From Escherichia marmotae (GTDB taxonomy: Bacteria > Pseudomonadota > Gammaproteobacteria > Enterobacterales > Enterobacteriaceae), in the NCBI RefSeq assembly GCF_002900365.1, contig NZ_CP025979.1, positions 2,852,001-2,916,000 of the forward strand: DNA of 64,000 nucleotides, in the 5' to 3' direction. The notes beneath the pieces are model-generated. The model was given only the letters and a program-made list of their open reading frames with translations. It searched no databases and was not told the DNA's origin. Of this stretch, positions 35,989-45,194 are shown piece by piece. The position numbers and the translations under genes are program-made. Each line of letters begins with the position of its first letter. Position 1 is the stretch's first letter.

Positions 35989-36757
35989 GTATCGCTACTG
36001 CACCCATAACATTATTTTGCAAAACATTTAATTTCACGTTACATACAGGTAAGGCATTATTATAAAGATCCAACGTTTGCCAGTTAACCTCACAATATCC
36101 TTGCCGCAAACACCAATTCTGTTGACGATGGCTAAATGGTGCGACCATGCCACCATTTATGCTTTTACCATCAATAGATAAATTATAGAGTGTCACATAC
36201 CAGGGGGTAGGGTTAAAAATGGTGACAGTTTCATTGTTTCGCGACCAACGTAACTGTTTATAAGCGTCAAGTGGATTACCTGATAATGTCTCCGGGCGAT
36301 AAAATATTTTCATCCTATTGCGTACGGCTACCTGGAGTTGATTTTCGTTCTTAAGCTGTGAGTTTGGTTCCTGAGCAGGTAACGCTGCAATATTCAGTAT
36401 AAATAAACTCTCACGATCTGCAGGTAACTGGCCACCCACGTGATTAATTCTTATTTTGGTATGTTTATCTTGTTTAAGTACTAATAATGGTGGCGTCGCA
36501 ATAAATATTTTATCTGGAAGTAAAGGCTGGGATTCCACTGTCCCTTTTAACTGACGTCCATCATCAGGTGTCACGGAAATTTTAACCAACATATCTTTAC
36601 TGGCAGTATTTTTAAGCTCGACCGATATTGATGACTGCTTTTCTGGGTAAACAAAACGGGTACTGCCAACGACAACCCCTGCTTGCGCATTTGTGCAACA
36701 TATTAAAAAGAATATCAGCACATTAATCATAAGTGACGATAAAGGAAACTGATGCAT
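35981..36757 (-). CDS. aufF: Second Auf periplasmic chaperone AufF
   Basis: A PapD/FimC-type chaperone of 258 residues. The start chosen is ATG 36757 (MHQFPLSS), which has an AGGAG site 6 bases upstream and gives a good signal peptide; the frame is open to 36781. Conserved features are STRFVYPEKQSSISVELKN (G1-strand region start), PPLLVLK and the subunit-binding IFYRPETL at about 154-161. It overlaps the end of aufE by 35 bp. It has two extra Cys pairs near the C-terminus (WCLRQGYCEVNW). Confidence 0.85.
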   Translation of the reverse strand: MHQFPLSSLMINVLIFFLICCTNAQAGVVVGSTRFVYPEKQSSISVELKNTASKDMLVKISVTPDDGRQLKGTVESQPLLPDKIFIATPPLLVLKQDKHTKIRINHVGGQLPADRESLFILNIAALPAQEPNSQLKNENQLQVAVRNRMKIFYRPETLSGNPLDAYKQLRWSRNNETVTIFNPTPWYVTLYNLSIDGKSINGGMVAPFSHRQQNWCLRQGYCEVNWQTLDLYNNALPVCNVKLNVLQNNVMGAVAIHG

Positions 36758-37247
36758 TCGCATCTCCTGGTTGTACATCATTTTTTATGGCTTTATAAGC
36801 CGCAAAGAAATGCAATGTGTTATCTACCAATGGCGTAAGAGCATAACTGGTGCTTATTATACCATTACTAATACTTTGTCTGTTGTTATCAAAAATAGCC
36901 AGCGCTAACCCCTCAACAGATCCCTCATCCAGTTTATACAGGGTGGTATCTTCACTTACTGATGTTCCATCAAATTTGATATTGGCATTACTGACATCAC
37001 TGCCACAGCGGGTTAATTTTATAGAGAAGTCAATTTTTTCAGTGACATCCCCTGAATTTCTAACCCTATAACTGGGTACATCTGGCATGTTGACCGTGAA
37101 ATTTTTAGACTCATCGGCAACAATGCAAGTCTTTGCCGTTATTATTCCTTCTATACGTACAACACCTGTATGCGTTGTATCATCAGCAATGGATGATATT
37201 GATATCACAGAGAATAACAAAGCAATTAAATTACAATAGCGCGTCAT
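36723..37247 (-). CDS. aufE: Auf minor fimbrial subunit AufE
   Basis: A 174-residue fimbrial-type pilin: signal peptide to about residue 21, the pilin Cys pair (KTCIVADE at about 40 and LTRCGS at about 81), and the C-terminal beta-zipper ending SVSFIVTYD. It starts 7 bp after aufD. Confidence 0.84.
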   Translation of the reverse strand: MTRYCNLIALLFSVISISSIADDTTHTGVVRIEGIITAKTCIVADESKNFTVNMPDVPSYRVRNSGDVTEKIDFSIKLTRCGSDVSNANIKFDGTSVSEDTTLYKLDEGSVEGLALAIFDNNRQSISNGIISTSYALTPLVDNTLHFFAAYKAIKNDVQPGDANASVSFIVTYD

Positions 37248-37254
37248 ATTATCC

Positions 37255-37815
37255 TCACTGATAGTCTATATCAAAGTACAACAGTGCATTTGCCTGCCCC
37301 GCATGTACGTTTTGCTGAGTTGACTTATAGCGGAGTTTAAAGTCTAAACTGGCATCGCCATTATTATCTAAAACTAATTCTTTGAAACCTGACTCATCAT
37401 TAATTGCAATAACTTTATCATCGTTATCTAAAATTTCGACGCCCACTCCAGTTGCACTATCTGCACTGGAAGTAAGGCGTAATAAGGTGGTATTGATGGT
37501 GTCTGTATCTCCGCTAAACCGCACATTAGCACTGACTCCTGAACTATAAATAGTACTGGTTGCCGTTGGACATCCTTCCAGATTTATCGTAAATGTATGA
37601 CTACCAGAAACATCCCCCACATTTAAAAAATCATTAACGTCATAAGTTCCCATGTTTACTGGCTGGTCTTTACTTCCAGTTGTAATATCACATGTTTTTG
37701 CTAATAACTGACCTGTAAATGTGACCACGACGGTATCGTTAGCAAGTGCATTACATGAAACCACCATGAATAATGAAGTAAAAATTAATAAAATAAATTT
37801 CTGTAATATATTCAT
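37255..37815 (-). CDS. aufD: Auf minor fimbrial subunit AufD
   Basis: A fimbrial-type pilin of 186 residues from ATG 37815, which overlaps the aufC stop codon (TAATG) and has a GGAG site 8 bases upstream; an upstream in-frame GTG at 37824 is less likely. Signal peptide (ILQKFILLIFTSLFMVVSCNALA), disulfide Cys in AKTCDIT and LEGCPT, C-terminal LLYFDIDYQ. Confidence 0.84.
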   Translation of the reverse strand: MNILQKFILLIFTSLFMVVSCNALANDTVVVTFTGQLLAKTCDITTGSKDQPVNMGTYDVNDFLNVGDVSGSHTFTINLEGCPTATSTIYSSGVSANVRFSGDTDTINTTLLRLTSSADSATGVGVEILDNDDKVIAINDESGFKELVLDNNGDASLDFKLRYKSTQQNVHAGQANALLYFDIDYQ

Positions 37816-40406
37816 TAGCGGCACTCCAGATTTGCATAGCTAATAGCATTATCTATCTCGCTTTTCGGTAATTGATAGCTTGCCTGACATTGCTGATAAG
37901 AACCGTCTCCCCACTGTATATTTATTATGCCTTGTAAAGGCAAACCGGAGAGATAAACCTGACCACTGTCACCAACTATTCCTGTAATCTGAGCCGTCCC
38001 CTCAGTGGGGACACTGGCTGTCGCACCAAATGGAACAGGTTTATTACGATAGCGAACATTAAATAAACCACGAATACCGACATGGGCATTAAACTCAGCG
38101 CGAACTAAAGCGCCTTTACTGGGTATCACTTCCATGCTGGTAGCATCTAATTCTGTATGCATACTCATAGACATAGGGTCTAAAGAGATATTATTACGCC
38201 GGTATTCCGTGGCATAAGGTACGACAGCATAGCCACGCCAGTCTGTCTTCACTCCCGTTCCACGTTCCACATTTACATTGTTTGCCCCAGGTGCTTTTAT
38301 CAGTATATTTGTTTCACCTAACGGCTGGCTTAGCGTGAGACCATTTTCATGAACAACCAAGGCACCACTTAAACCATAGTTAAATTGCTGGTTACCATTA
38401 TTATCGTAGCTGTATCCTGAATTTAGTGAACCATAAGCACCACGGTAGTTTAAACCTACCGATCCATTCCCACCATTATTCTGATTGGCGAAATTTTGTT
38501 GAATGTTATAGTTAAGATTATGTTGCTCCAGCAGTGAGCCTGATACTCCAGCATACTGATTCACATGGCCGCTATTATCCTGACTGTAACCATAAGTCGC
38601 AGTCATAGAATTTGATGCATTACGCCCATCAACGGCTGGTGATAGCCAATTGCTGATCGGCAATGAGACATTGACGGATAAGATTCTGTCAGCATCAGAA
38701 CCCGGTGATTTGCTATAATTATAAGCAACATTTAAATAAACCCCATGCACGCTCGTATTATAGCCGACCTGATATAAGGTATCTTTATTATTCGTATTCC
38801 AGTAACTTTGCTGACTTGCCGCCAAATACATAGAACCATATTTACCTAATGGTTGCGATATATTTGCCTGAAACTTTCCTCTTTTGTTATAACGCAAATT
38901 GTAAAAATCATTCCAGTTATAAACATAGTCTTTTTCATTAAGAGTATCTGGATCGATAACTGTCCCCGACATTTGTTTATATGTGGTATCACTCAACGAA
39001 TAAAATCCTTCCGTCGAGTAACGATAACCAATAATCTGAAAAGCCGTACCTGTTTGCACTAATGATTTTGAGTATAGAAAACGGTACGATTTCCCTTGAT
39101 GTTTACTGCCATCGGCAAGCGTGCTATTGGCTTGCGTCAAGTCGAATGACGTCGCTCCAAACATACCAAGGTTGAACCCCAGCCCGAGAGCTATTGCCCG
39201 ATAATTATCAGAATATTGTATTCCTCCATATGCAGTAATATCCCAGGGTAATCCCCAAATCAAATCGCCCTGAAAGATATATGGATTATTTTGATTGTAG
39301 CTATTAGTACGATATTTACCGACCGTCGCAGAATATTTTATATGGCCTTCGCGTTGAAGGATGGGAACAGCGGCGTAAGGAATGGTATAGATAGTTTCAG
39401 AATTATCAGACTCTTTGATCGTAACTTCCAAATCCCCTGCGGAAGACGTAGGGTTCAGATCGTTGATTTCAAAAGGTCCGGGAGGAATATAAGTCTGATA
39501 AATAACATAGCCATTTTGTTTAATCGTTACCTGAGCATTGCTTTTAGCAATGCCGCGCACAGTAGGGGCAAAACCACTTTGGCTATCGGGCAGCATGTTT
39601 TCGTCGGACTCAAGTTTAGCACCACGAATACTCACGCTGTCGAAAACATCTGATGAAGACCAGGTATCACCCAGTGTTAATTCACTTTTGAAAGGAATAA
39701 TTACCCGTTGTAATGTACTACTCACATGTGCAATTTTCCCCGGTGAATTACCTGAACGACTCCATGTAGAGTAATCACGAAAACGCCACGCCCCTAAATT
39801 TAAACCTGAACGCAGATTTAAATAATAGCCATCAGACACGTAGTCGCCACGATCACTATTGCCAGAAAAATCATAATTAATAAGAACTGCCGGGATACCA
39901 TTATCCCATTCTTCAGGTGGAATATAGCCACGTGCCTCATGCTTTAATATTGCCTGCGGGAAAGTCAGTTTGAGTCGTTGCGCATCAAGTTCAGGTGTAT
40001 ATTGAACTTCTGCAAACCATATACGCAAATCGAGACAATGATTCCCCTCATCTTGCGCCTGCTCCGGCAATGCACTTTTGTTGATTCCTAAAATGACTAA
40101 TTCATCGAGCGAAAAACAGGGAATCAACTGATTCTGCTCATCAGCTTTGAAAGTGACCTTACGTGATGTCAAAGGCGAATCATTGACCCATATTTCAACC
40201 TCATAACTACCAGGTAGATAAGTCATCCCTTTCTCAAAACGAGATAAATCAGCAACAGCTTCAGTATCACCCGACAGAAAGGCAGGGTTAAAGCGCATAC
40301 CCGCCGCTGAATACGCAGGCAAAAGTGTCAGTAGAAGCGGTATACACTGCCCCATCTGCTTGTTCCTTGCCATCCAGTGTTCGAGTTTTTTGAGCTTTAG
40401 GTTCAT
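37815..40406 (-). CDS. aufC: Auf outer-membrane usher AufC
   Basis: An 863-residue FimD/PapC-type usher that assembles fimbrial subunits across the outer membrane. After a signal peptide come the N-terminal chaperone-binding domain (MRFNPAFLSGDTEAVADLSRFEKG at about 37-60, with a Cys pair), the 24-strand barrel with plug (DSQSGFAPTVRGIAKSNAQVTIKQNGYVIY) and the C-terminal domains ending with a Cys pair (QQCQASYQL and ANLECR). Full length, no lesion seen. Confidence 0.9.
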   Translation of the reverse strand: MNLKLKKLEHWMARNKQMGQCIPLLLTLLPAYSAAGMRFNPAFLSGDTEAVADLSRFEKGMTYLPGSYEVEIWVNDSPLTSRKVTFKADEQNQLIPCFSLDELVILGINKSALPEQAQDEGNHCLDLRIWFAEVQYTPELDAQRLKLTFPQAILKHEARGYIPPEEWDNGIPAVLINYDFSGNSDRGDYVSDGYYLNLRSGLNLGAWRFRDYSTWSRSGNSPGKIAHVSSTLQRVIIPFKSELTLGDTWSSSDVFDSVSIRGAKLESDENMLPDSQSGFAPTVRGIAKSNAQVTIKQNGYVIYQTYIPPGPFEINDLNPTSSAGDLEVTIKESDNSETIYTIPYAAVPILQREGHIKYSATVGKYRTNSYNQNNPYIFQGDLIWGLPWDITAYGGIQYSDNYRAIALGLGFNLGMFGATSFDLTQANSTLADGSKHQGKSYRFLYSKSLVQTGTAFQIIGYRYSTEGFYSLSDTTYKQMSGTVIDPDTLNEKDYVYNWNDFYNLRYNKRGKFQANISQPLGKYGSMYLAASQQSYWNTNNKDTLYQVGYNTSVHGVYLNVAYNYSKSPGSDADRILSVNVSLPISNWLSPAVDGRNASNSMTATYGYSQDNSGHVNQYAGVSGSLLEQHNLNYNIQQNFANQNNGGNGSVGLNYRGAYGSLNSGYSYDNNGNQQFNYGLSGALVVHENGLTLSQPLGETNILIKAPGANNVNVERGTGVKTDWRGYAVVPYATEYRRNNISLDPMSMSMHTELDATSMEVIPSKGALVRAEFNAHVGIRGLFNVRYRNKPVPFGATASVPTEGTAQITGIVGDSGQVYLSGLPLQGIINIQWGDGSYQQCQASYQLPKSEIDNAISYANLECR

Positions 40407-40447
40407 ATCCCTGACCTGAGTTGCTTTAACGTTTTAATCTTCCAGGT

Positions 40448-41200
40448 TTATTGCATCGTTCCCTTTTGCCTGGCCGTTGTGGCACCGTAATCATTGATAG
40501 TTTGATAAGTAATTTCGCCCGCTAACGTCACCGGAGAAGATACTGTGATGTCGCTTTTTGGGGGAACAAACGTATTGGGTAATTTTGCCCCTTGCACCCT
40601 GATTCCTGTCACCGTCAGATAATAGGGAGAAGGATTAATGATTTTCAGTTGTTTACCTTCGTATTTAAATCGCAACATATCCCGTGCTTTACCAGCCTGA
40701 ACGGGTAAGTTAGTCGGACGGTAAAATAATTTAATCCTGTTTTGTAACGCCAGTTGTAATGTGTTTTTCTGGGTATTCTTCTCATCCGTCGGCGGAATCG
40801 CTTTCACGTTCATCCAGAATAGTGTTTCACGGTCAGTCGGTAACTGTGTTTTACCAATAAACATTATCCGCAGTGATGCTTCTTTTCGGGTTGGTAACAT
40901 AAATAATGGAGGCGTAACCACAAAGTTTGGACTTTTCTTACCGCTTTGATTGTCATCCACCCATGACTGAATTAAATAGCTGGTATTGGACCCACCATTC
41001 TGCACACTTAACGTAATTTGCTGACTGTCAGATGGATAAACCAGACGCGTAGAACCAAGACCGAAACCACCCGCTGCAATAGCGTTGATAGATATGGCGG
41101 ACAGTAAAAATAGAGCACCGACCCTTATGGCATATTGAGTCTTCAGCGATGGTTTAATGTTTCTATTTGCAAAAAATTTATTTTTTGAAATCCATCTCAT
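40448..41200 (-). CDS. aufB: Auf periplasmic fimbrial chaperone AufB
   Basis: A 250-residue PapD-family chaperone that caps pilin subunits before delivery to the usher. A long N-terminal leader with signal peptide (to about residue 42) precedes STRLVYPSDSQQITLSVQN, TPPLFMLPTRKEASLRIMF and the conserved IKLFYRPTNLP. Usher aufC follows 41 bp downstream. Confidence 0.88.
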   Translation of the reverse strand: MRWISKNKFFANRNIKPSLKTQYAIRVGALFLLSAISINAIAAGGFGLGSTRLVYPSDSQQITLSVQNGGSNTSYLIQSWVDDNQSGKKSPNFVVTPPLFMLPTRKEASLRIMFIGKTQLPTDRETLFWMNVKAIPPTDEKNTQKNTLQLALQNRIKLFYRPTNLPVQAGKARDMLRFKYEGKQLKIINPSPYYLTVTGIRVQGAKLPNTFVPPKSDITVSSPVTLAGEITYQTINDYGATTARQKGTMQ

Positions 41201-41321
41201 ACTGCATCCTTGTAGATGAAAATTAACTGCAATTATTAACTCGTGTATATTTATTATAAATAAACACGTAGTATTAATTTCAGGCTACAAATAACTGTAA
41301 CCTGAAATTATATTGTTGTAA

Positions 41322-42020
41322 TTATTCGTACAGCACGACGAAACTTGCCGTAGATTTCACCAGACCTGGTGCAACGGTACTACCGTTCTGAGCATAGCCC
41401 GCGGTAAATGCAGTGATAAAATCATGGGCGGTTGCATCGCCAGGAATCACGTAAGCCGCCGAAGAACTACTCCCCTGAGGAGATTGTGTATTCAGTTTAA
41501 CCAAGCCATCAGTTGTCGTGTTTTTAGAATAAATACGAATCCCTACTCCAGTTGCTCCCGCTTCGCCAGTACCATCAGCATCAGCAGCCCCTTCCACTTC
41601 ATTGGCAAGCGTCTGGTTGGCACCGTCCGCTGCACCAGTAAAACGGAATTCAATATTTTGACTGGTCGTATTGCTACAATCGGTTAGTTTAATGTTGAAG
41701 TTAGTCTGGTTACTGGCACCCGTTGCTTCAGTATCGATGCCCGTGAAAGCGTTAGAAGGTACGACTGGCAGTACCACTTCAATCTGTTTCGATTCTGTTG
41801 CAATCTTACACGTCGCTTTAACCACGCGACCAGTAAAACGAATGTTTCCGCCCATCGCATCGGTGTTGTCATCCATATCGGTAAGTTTCGGATAATCAAC
41901 GGTGCTCCAGTCTGTATCGGCACCACCAAATTGTGATGCATCGCCTGGCGCAGCGGTTACCGCAGTTGACATCAGCATACCTGATGCGAGTAAAACTACG
42001 GATAAATGTAACCGGCTCAT
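41322..42020 (-). CDS. aufA: Auf major fimbrial subunit AufA
   Basis: A 232-residue pilin: signal peptide (LSVVLLASGMLMSTAVTAA), pilin Cys pair (KATCKIATE and LTDCSN), C-terminal beta-zipper ASFVVLYE. It is the first gene of auf, so the operon promoter should lie just upstream. A GGAGG site is about 18 bases from the ATG, a long spacing. Transposon sequence begins only about 40 bp upstream. Confidence 0.86.
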   Translation of the reverse strand: MSRLHLSVVLLASGMLMSTAVTAAPGDASQFGGADTDWSTVDYPKLTDMDDNTDAMGGNIRFTGRVVKATCKIATESKQIEVVLPVVPSNAFTGIDTEATGASNQTNFNIKLTDCSNTTSQNIEFRFTGAADGANQTLANEVEGAADADGTGEAGATGVGIRIYSKNTTTDGLVKLNTQSPQGSSSSAAYVIPGDATAHDFITAFTAGYAQNGSTVAPGLVKSTASFVVLYE

Positions 42021-42061
42021 TTAAACCGTCTGGTCTGTTTCCTCCGGCTCTACAAAAATAA

Positions 42062-42083
42062 TGTCCATCATTTTTAATGGACA
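42062..42083. repeat. Perfect inverted repeat at the left edge of the transposon block
   Basis: TGTCCAT and ATGGACA flank an 8-base spacer. IS21-family ends begin with TG, so this may be part of the IS21-type left terminus. Confidence 0.45.
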
Positions 42084-42090
42084 CTATCGT

Positions 42091-42381
42091 ATGAAACACC
42101 GGACCTGGATCACTGAAGCTTTACGTCTTCACTTTGAAGAACATTTACCCCGGGTTGTGGCCGGGCGTCGCCTGGGTGTAACAAAATCAACAGTTTGTAG
42201 TATGTTCGTGCGCTTTCGGAGAGCTGGCCTTTCGTGGCCTTTGCCCGCAGGCATGTCGGAGCAGGAACTTGATGCCTGCCTTTACGGACAATTTTCCACG
42301 GTACCAGTCGTACGTCCTGAAAGCACCGTTATATCCGAAGCCGGCGGCCCAACTTCCCTTATGAGTTTAAAATCGCCTTAG
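42091..42381 (+). pseudogene. N-terminal fragment of an IS21-type IstA transposase
   Basis: An ORF starting MKHRTWITEALRLHFEEHLP contains a helix-turn-helix (VVAGRRLGVTKSTVCSMFVRF) followed by AGLSWPLPAGMSEQELDACLYG. That last block is a hallmark of IS21-family IstA proteins. After about residue 68 the similarity ends and the frame runs into IS66 sequence; the DDE catalytic core is missing, so it is a remnant. Confidence 0.55.
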
Positions 42382-42716
42382 TGGAGCAGTCACTGCAGCC
42401 CGGAGCCTGTGTGGCGCAGATCGCCCGGGAAAACGGAATCAACGATAACCTGCTCTTCAACTGGCGCCATCAATACCGGAAAGGTGGCCTGCTGCCTTCC
42501 GGAAAAAATATGCCGGCACTGCTTCCCGTGACGTTAACGCCGGAGCCGGATAATAAAATCCCGGCCCCCGCACAGGAACCAGAGCAGATAAATACACCGT
42601 CCGACAGTCTGTGTTGTGAGCTGGTTCTGCCGGCCGGAACTCTCAGGCTTAAAGGTAAACTGACGCCGGCGTTATTACAGACACTTATCCGCGAAATAAA
42701 AGGGAGCAGCCACTGA
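42321..42716 (+). pseudogene. tnpA: IS66-type TnpA, probably frameshifted at its 5' end
   Basis: The open frame after a stop at 42318 reads RRPNFPYEFKIALVEQSLQP, the usual TnpA HTH start, then QIARENGINDNLLFNWRHQYRKGG. The sequence VRPESTVISEA just upstream is in another frame, as if one C had been lost near 42341-42350. Translation could still begin at GTG 42381 (111 residues), losing the first helix. The stop codon overlaps the tnpB start. Confidence 0.6.
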
Positions 42717-43063
42717 TGATATCTCTCCCTGCCGGTTCGCGTATCTGGCTGGTTGCCGGTATCACCGACATGCGGAATGGCTTTAACGGCCTGGCATCAA
42801 AAGTTCAGAACGTCCTGAAGGATGACCCGTTCTCCGGACACCTGTTCATCTTCCGCGGACGCCGGGGTGACCAGATAAAAGTGTTGTGGGCTGACAGTGA
42901 CGGACTGTGCCTCTTCACCAAACGCCTGGAGCGGGGCCGCTTCGTCTGGCCAGTCACCCGTGACGGCAAGGTGCACCTTACTCCGGCTCAGTTATCCATG
43001 CTTCCTGAAGGTATCAACTGGAAGCACCCGAAACGAACGGAACGCGCTGGAATCCGCATATAA
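42716..43063 (+). CDS. tnpB: IS66 accessory protein TnpB
   Basis: A 115-residue protein of the IS66 Orf2 family: PAGSRIWLVAGITDMRNGFNGLA, FIFRGRRGDQIKVLWAD and KRLERGRFVWP are its signature blocks. It is required with TnpC for IS66 transposition. Full length, overlapping the tnpA stop. Confidence 0.9.
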   Translation: MISLPAGSRIWLVAGITDMRNGFNGLASKVQNVLKDDPFSGHLFIFRGRRGDQIKVLWADSDGLCLFTKRLERGRFVWPVTRDGKVHLTPAQLSMLPEGINWKHPKRTERAGIRI

Positions 43064-43082
43064 CCCGTTGTAAAGTGAGGAT

Positions 43083-44654
43083 ATGGACACCTCACTTGCT
43101 CATGAGAACGCCCGCCTGCGGGCACTGTTGCAGACGCAACAGGACACCATCCGCCAGATGGCTGAATACAACCGCCTGCTCTCACAGCGGGTGGCGGCTT
43201 ATGCTTCCGAAATCAACCGGCTGAAGGCGCTGGTTGCGAAACTGCAACGTATGCAGTTCGGTAAAAGCTCAGAAAAACTTCGTGCAAAAACCGAACGGCA
43301 GATACAGGAAGCTCAGGAGCGAATCAGCGCACTTCAGGAAGAAATGGCGGAAACGCTGGGTGAGCAATATGACCCGGTACTGCCATCCGCCCTGCGCCAG
43401 TCTTCAGCCCGTAAACCGTTACCGGCCTCACTTCCCCGTGAAACCCGGGTTATCCGGCCGGAAGAGGAATGCTGTCCTGCCTGTGGTGGTGAACTCAGTT
43501 CTCTGGGATGTGATGTGTCAGAGCAACTGGAGCTTATCAGCAGCGCCTTTAAGGTTATCGAAACACAACGTCCGAAACTGGCCTGTTGCCGGTGCGACCA
43601 TATCGTGCAGGCACCAGTACCGTCAAAACCCATTGCACGCAGTTATGCCGGAGCGGGGCTTCTGGCCCATGTTGTCACCGGGAAATATGCAGACCATCTG
43701 CCGTTATACCGCCAGTCAGAAATATACCGTCGTCAGGGAGTGGAGCTGAGCCGTGCCACACTGGGGCGCTGGACCGGTGCCGTTGCTGAACTGCTGGAGC
43801 CGCTGTATGACGTACTGCGCCAGTATGTGCTGATGCCCGGTAAAGTCCATGCCGATGATATCCCCGTCCCGGTCCAGGAGCCGGGCAGCGGTAAAACCCG
43901 GACAGCCCGGCTGTGGGTCTACGTCCGTGATGACCGCAACGCCGGTTCACAGATGCCCCCGGCGGTCTGGTTCGCGTACAGTCCGGACCGGAAAGGTATC
44001 CATCCACAAAATCACCTGGCCGGTTACAGCGGTGTGCTTCAGGCCGATGCTTACGGTGGTTACCGGGTGTTATACGAATCCGGCAGAATAACGGAAGCCG
44101 CGTGTATGGCTCATGCCCGGAGAAAAATCCACGATGTGCATGCAAGAGCGCCCACCGACATCACCACGGAAGCCCTGCAGCGTATCGGTGAACTGTATGC
44201 TATCGAGGCAGAGGTCCGGGGCTGTTCAGCAGAACAGCGTCTGGCGGCAAGAAAAGCCAGAGCCGCGCCACTGATGCAGTCACTGTATGACTGGATACAG
44301 CAACAGATGAAAACACTGTCGCGTCACTCAGATACGGCAAAAGCGTTCGCATACCTGCTGAAACAGTGGGATGCACTGAACGTGTACTGCAGTAATGGCT
44401 GGGTGGAAATCGACAACAACATCGCAGAGAACGCCTTACGGGGAGTGGCCGTAGGCCGGAAAAACTGGATGTTCGCGGGTTCCGACAGCGGTGGTGAACA
44501 TGCGGCGGTGTTGTACTCGCTGATCGGCACATGCCGTCTGAACAATGTGGAGCCAGAAAAGTGGCTGCGTTACGTCATTGAACATATCCAGGACTGGCCG
44601 GCAAACCGGGTACGCGATCTGTTGCCCTGGAAAGTTGATCTGAGCTCTCAGTAA
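43083..44654 (+). CDS. tnpC: IS66-family transposase TnpC
   Basis: A 523-residue transposase: N-terminal leucine-zipper-like coiled coil (about 1-90), zinc-binding CCPACGGEL and CCRCDHIVQ motifs (about 133-180), then the DDE core with VHADDIPV, LQADAYGGY and EIDNNIAENALRGVAVGRKNW. It appears intact. The right end of the element is 30 bp downstream. Confidence 0.93.
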   Translation: MDTSLAHENARLRALLQTQQDTIRQMAEYNRLLSQRVAAYASEINRLKALVAKLQRMQFGKSSEKLRAKTERQIQEAQERISALQEEMAETLGEQYDPVLPSALRQSSARKPLPASLPRETRVIRPEEECCPACGGELSSLGCDVSEQLELISSAFKVIETQRPKLACCRCDHIVQAPVPSKPIARSYAGAGLLAHVVTGKYADHLPLYRQSEIYRRQGVELSRATLGRWTGAVAELLEPLYDVLRQYVLMPGKVHADDIPVPVQEPGSGKTRTARLWVYVRDDRNAGSQMPPAVWFAYSPDRKGIHPQNHLAGYSGVLQADAYGGYRVLYESGRITEAACMAHARRKIHDVHARAPTDITTEALQRIGELYAIEAEVRGCSAEQRLAARKARAAPLMQSLYDWIQQQMKTLSRHSDTAKAFAYLLKQWDALNVYCSNGWVEIDNNIAENALRGVAVGRKNWMFAGSDSGGEHAAVLYSLIGTCRLNNVEPEKWLRYVIEHIQDWPANRVRDLLPWKVDLSSQ

Positions 44655-44684
44655 ATATCAATACGGTTCTGACGAGCCGCTTAC

Positions 44685-45132
44685 GGATAAATTAGATAGA
44701 TTGAATTTCATTTATACCTTTCCTTTTGTTAAAAAATCCAAGCAATATTGGCGATTATTATTACATTCAGCTTTAACAAGTCACATTATTAAGATGAGCA
44801 AAGCTGGCGTTGGTGAATCCCAGGGGGATTATATTAAGGGATAGATTGACTTAAAAATATTATATGTGTTGTTTAGCAATGTAACTAAAAAATCCCATAC
44901 TCGCAATGAGTGACTTTATATAAACATACAGTAGATTGAAAATAAAGGGTTTTATTTTAAATAGAATAGCTGAGGAGTGGTGAAATATATAAATATAACG
45001 AATGATTTATTGGTTATTTATTTATGGTGTTTATTATATGATGCGTACTCAGATGAAATTTTTTATTAATAATTTATTATTAATAGATGCTGTGTGTAAA
45101 TCGTCATGACATATTATTTATCTGATATAAAA
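44685..45132. other. AT-rich gap between the transposon and glgP
   Basis: About 450 bp of very AT-rich DNA with no supportable ORF. Because the auf operon runs leftwards from 42020, this stretch probably held its original upstream control region before the transposon entered; I cannot point to a specific promoter. Confidence 0.5.
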
Positions 45133-45177
45133 ATGCCGTATGCCCATTAACGATAGTTTTAAATGGAACACACGGCA
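45127..45177 (-). terminator. Intrinsic terminator of glgBXCAP
   Basis: On the minus strand a TGCCGT..CCATT arm pairs with AATGG..ACGGCA and is followed by TTTTTAT. It lies 18 bp after the glgP stop. Confidence 0.75.
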
Positions 45178-45194
45178 GTTATCACTTTGCGAAA

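Larger units (their letters stand above)
42058..44684 (+). mobile_element. Composite transposon sequence upstream of aufA: IS21-type fragment joined to an IS66-type element
   Basis: The left part (42058 to about 42300) has an IstA-like N-terminus. The right part is an IS66-family element of the ISEc8 type, with tnpA, tnpB and tnpC. The right terminal repeat is seen as GAGCCGCTTAC ending at 44684 (the complement of the IS66 end GTAAGCGGCTC). No matching left end is present, so the IS66 left terminus was lost at the junction with the IS21-type fragment. The element is probably immobile on its own. Confidence 0.8.
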
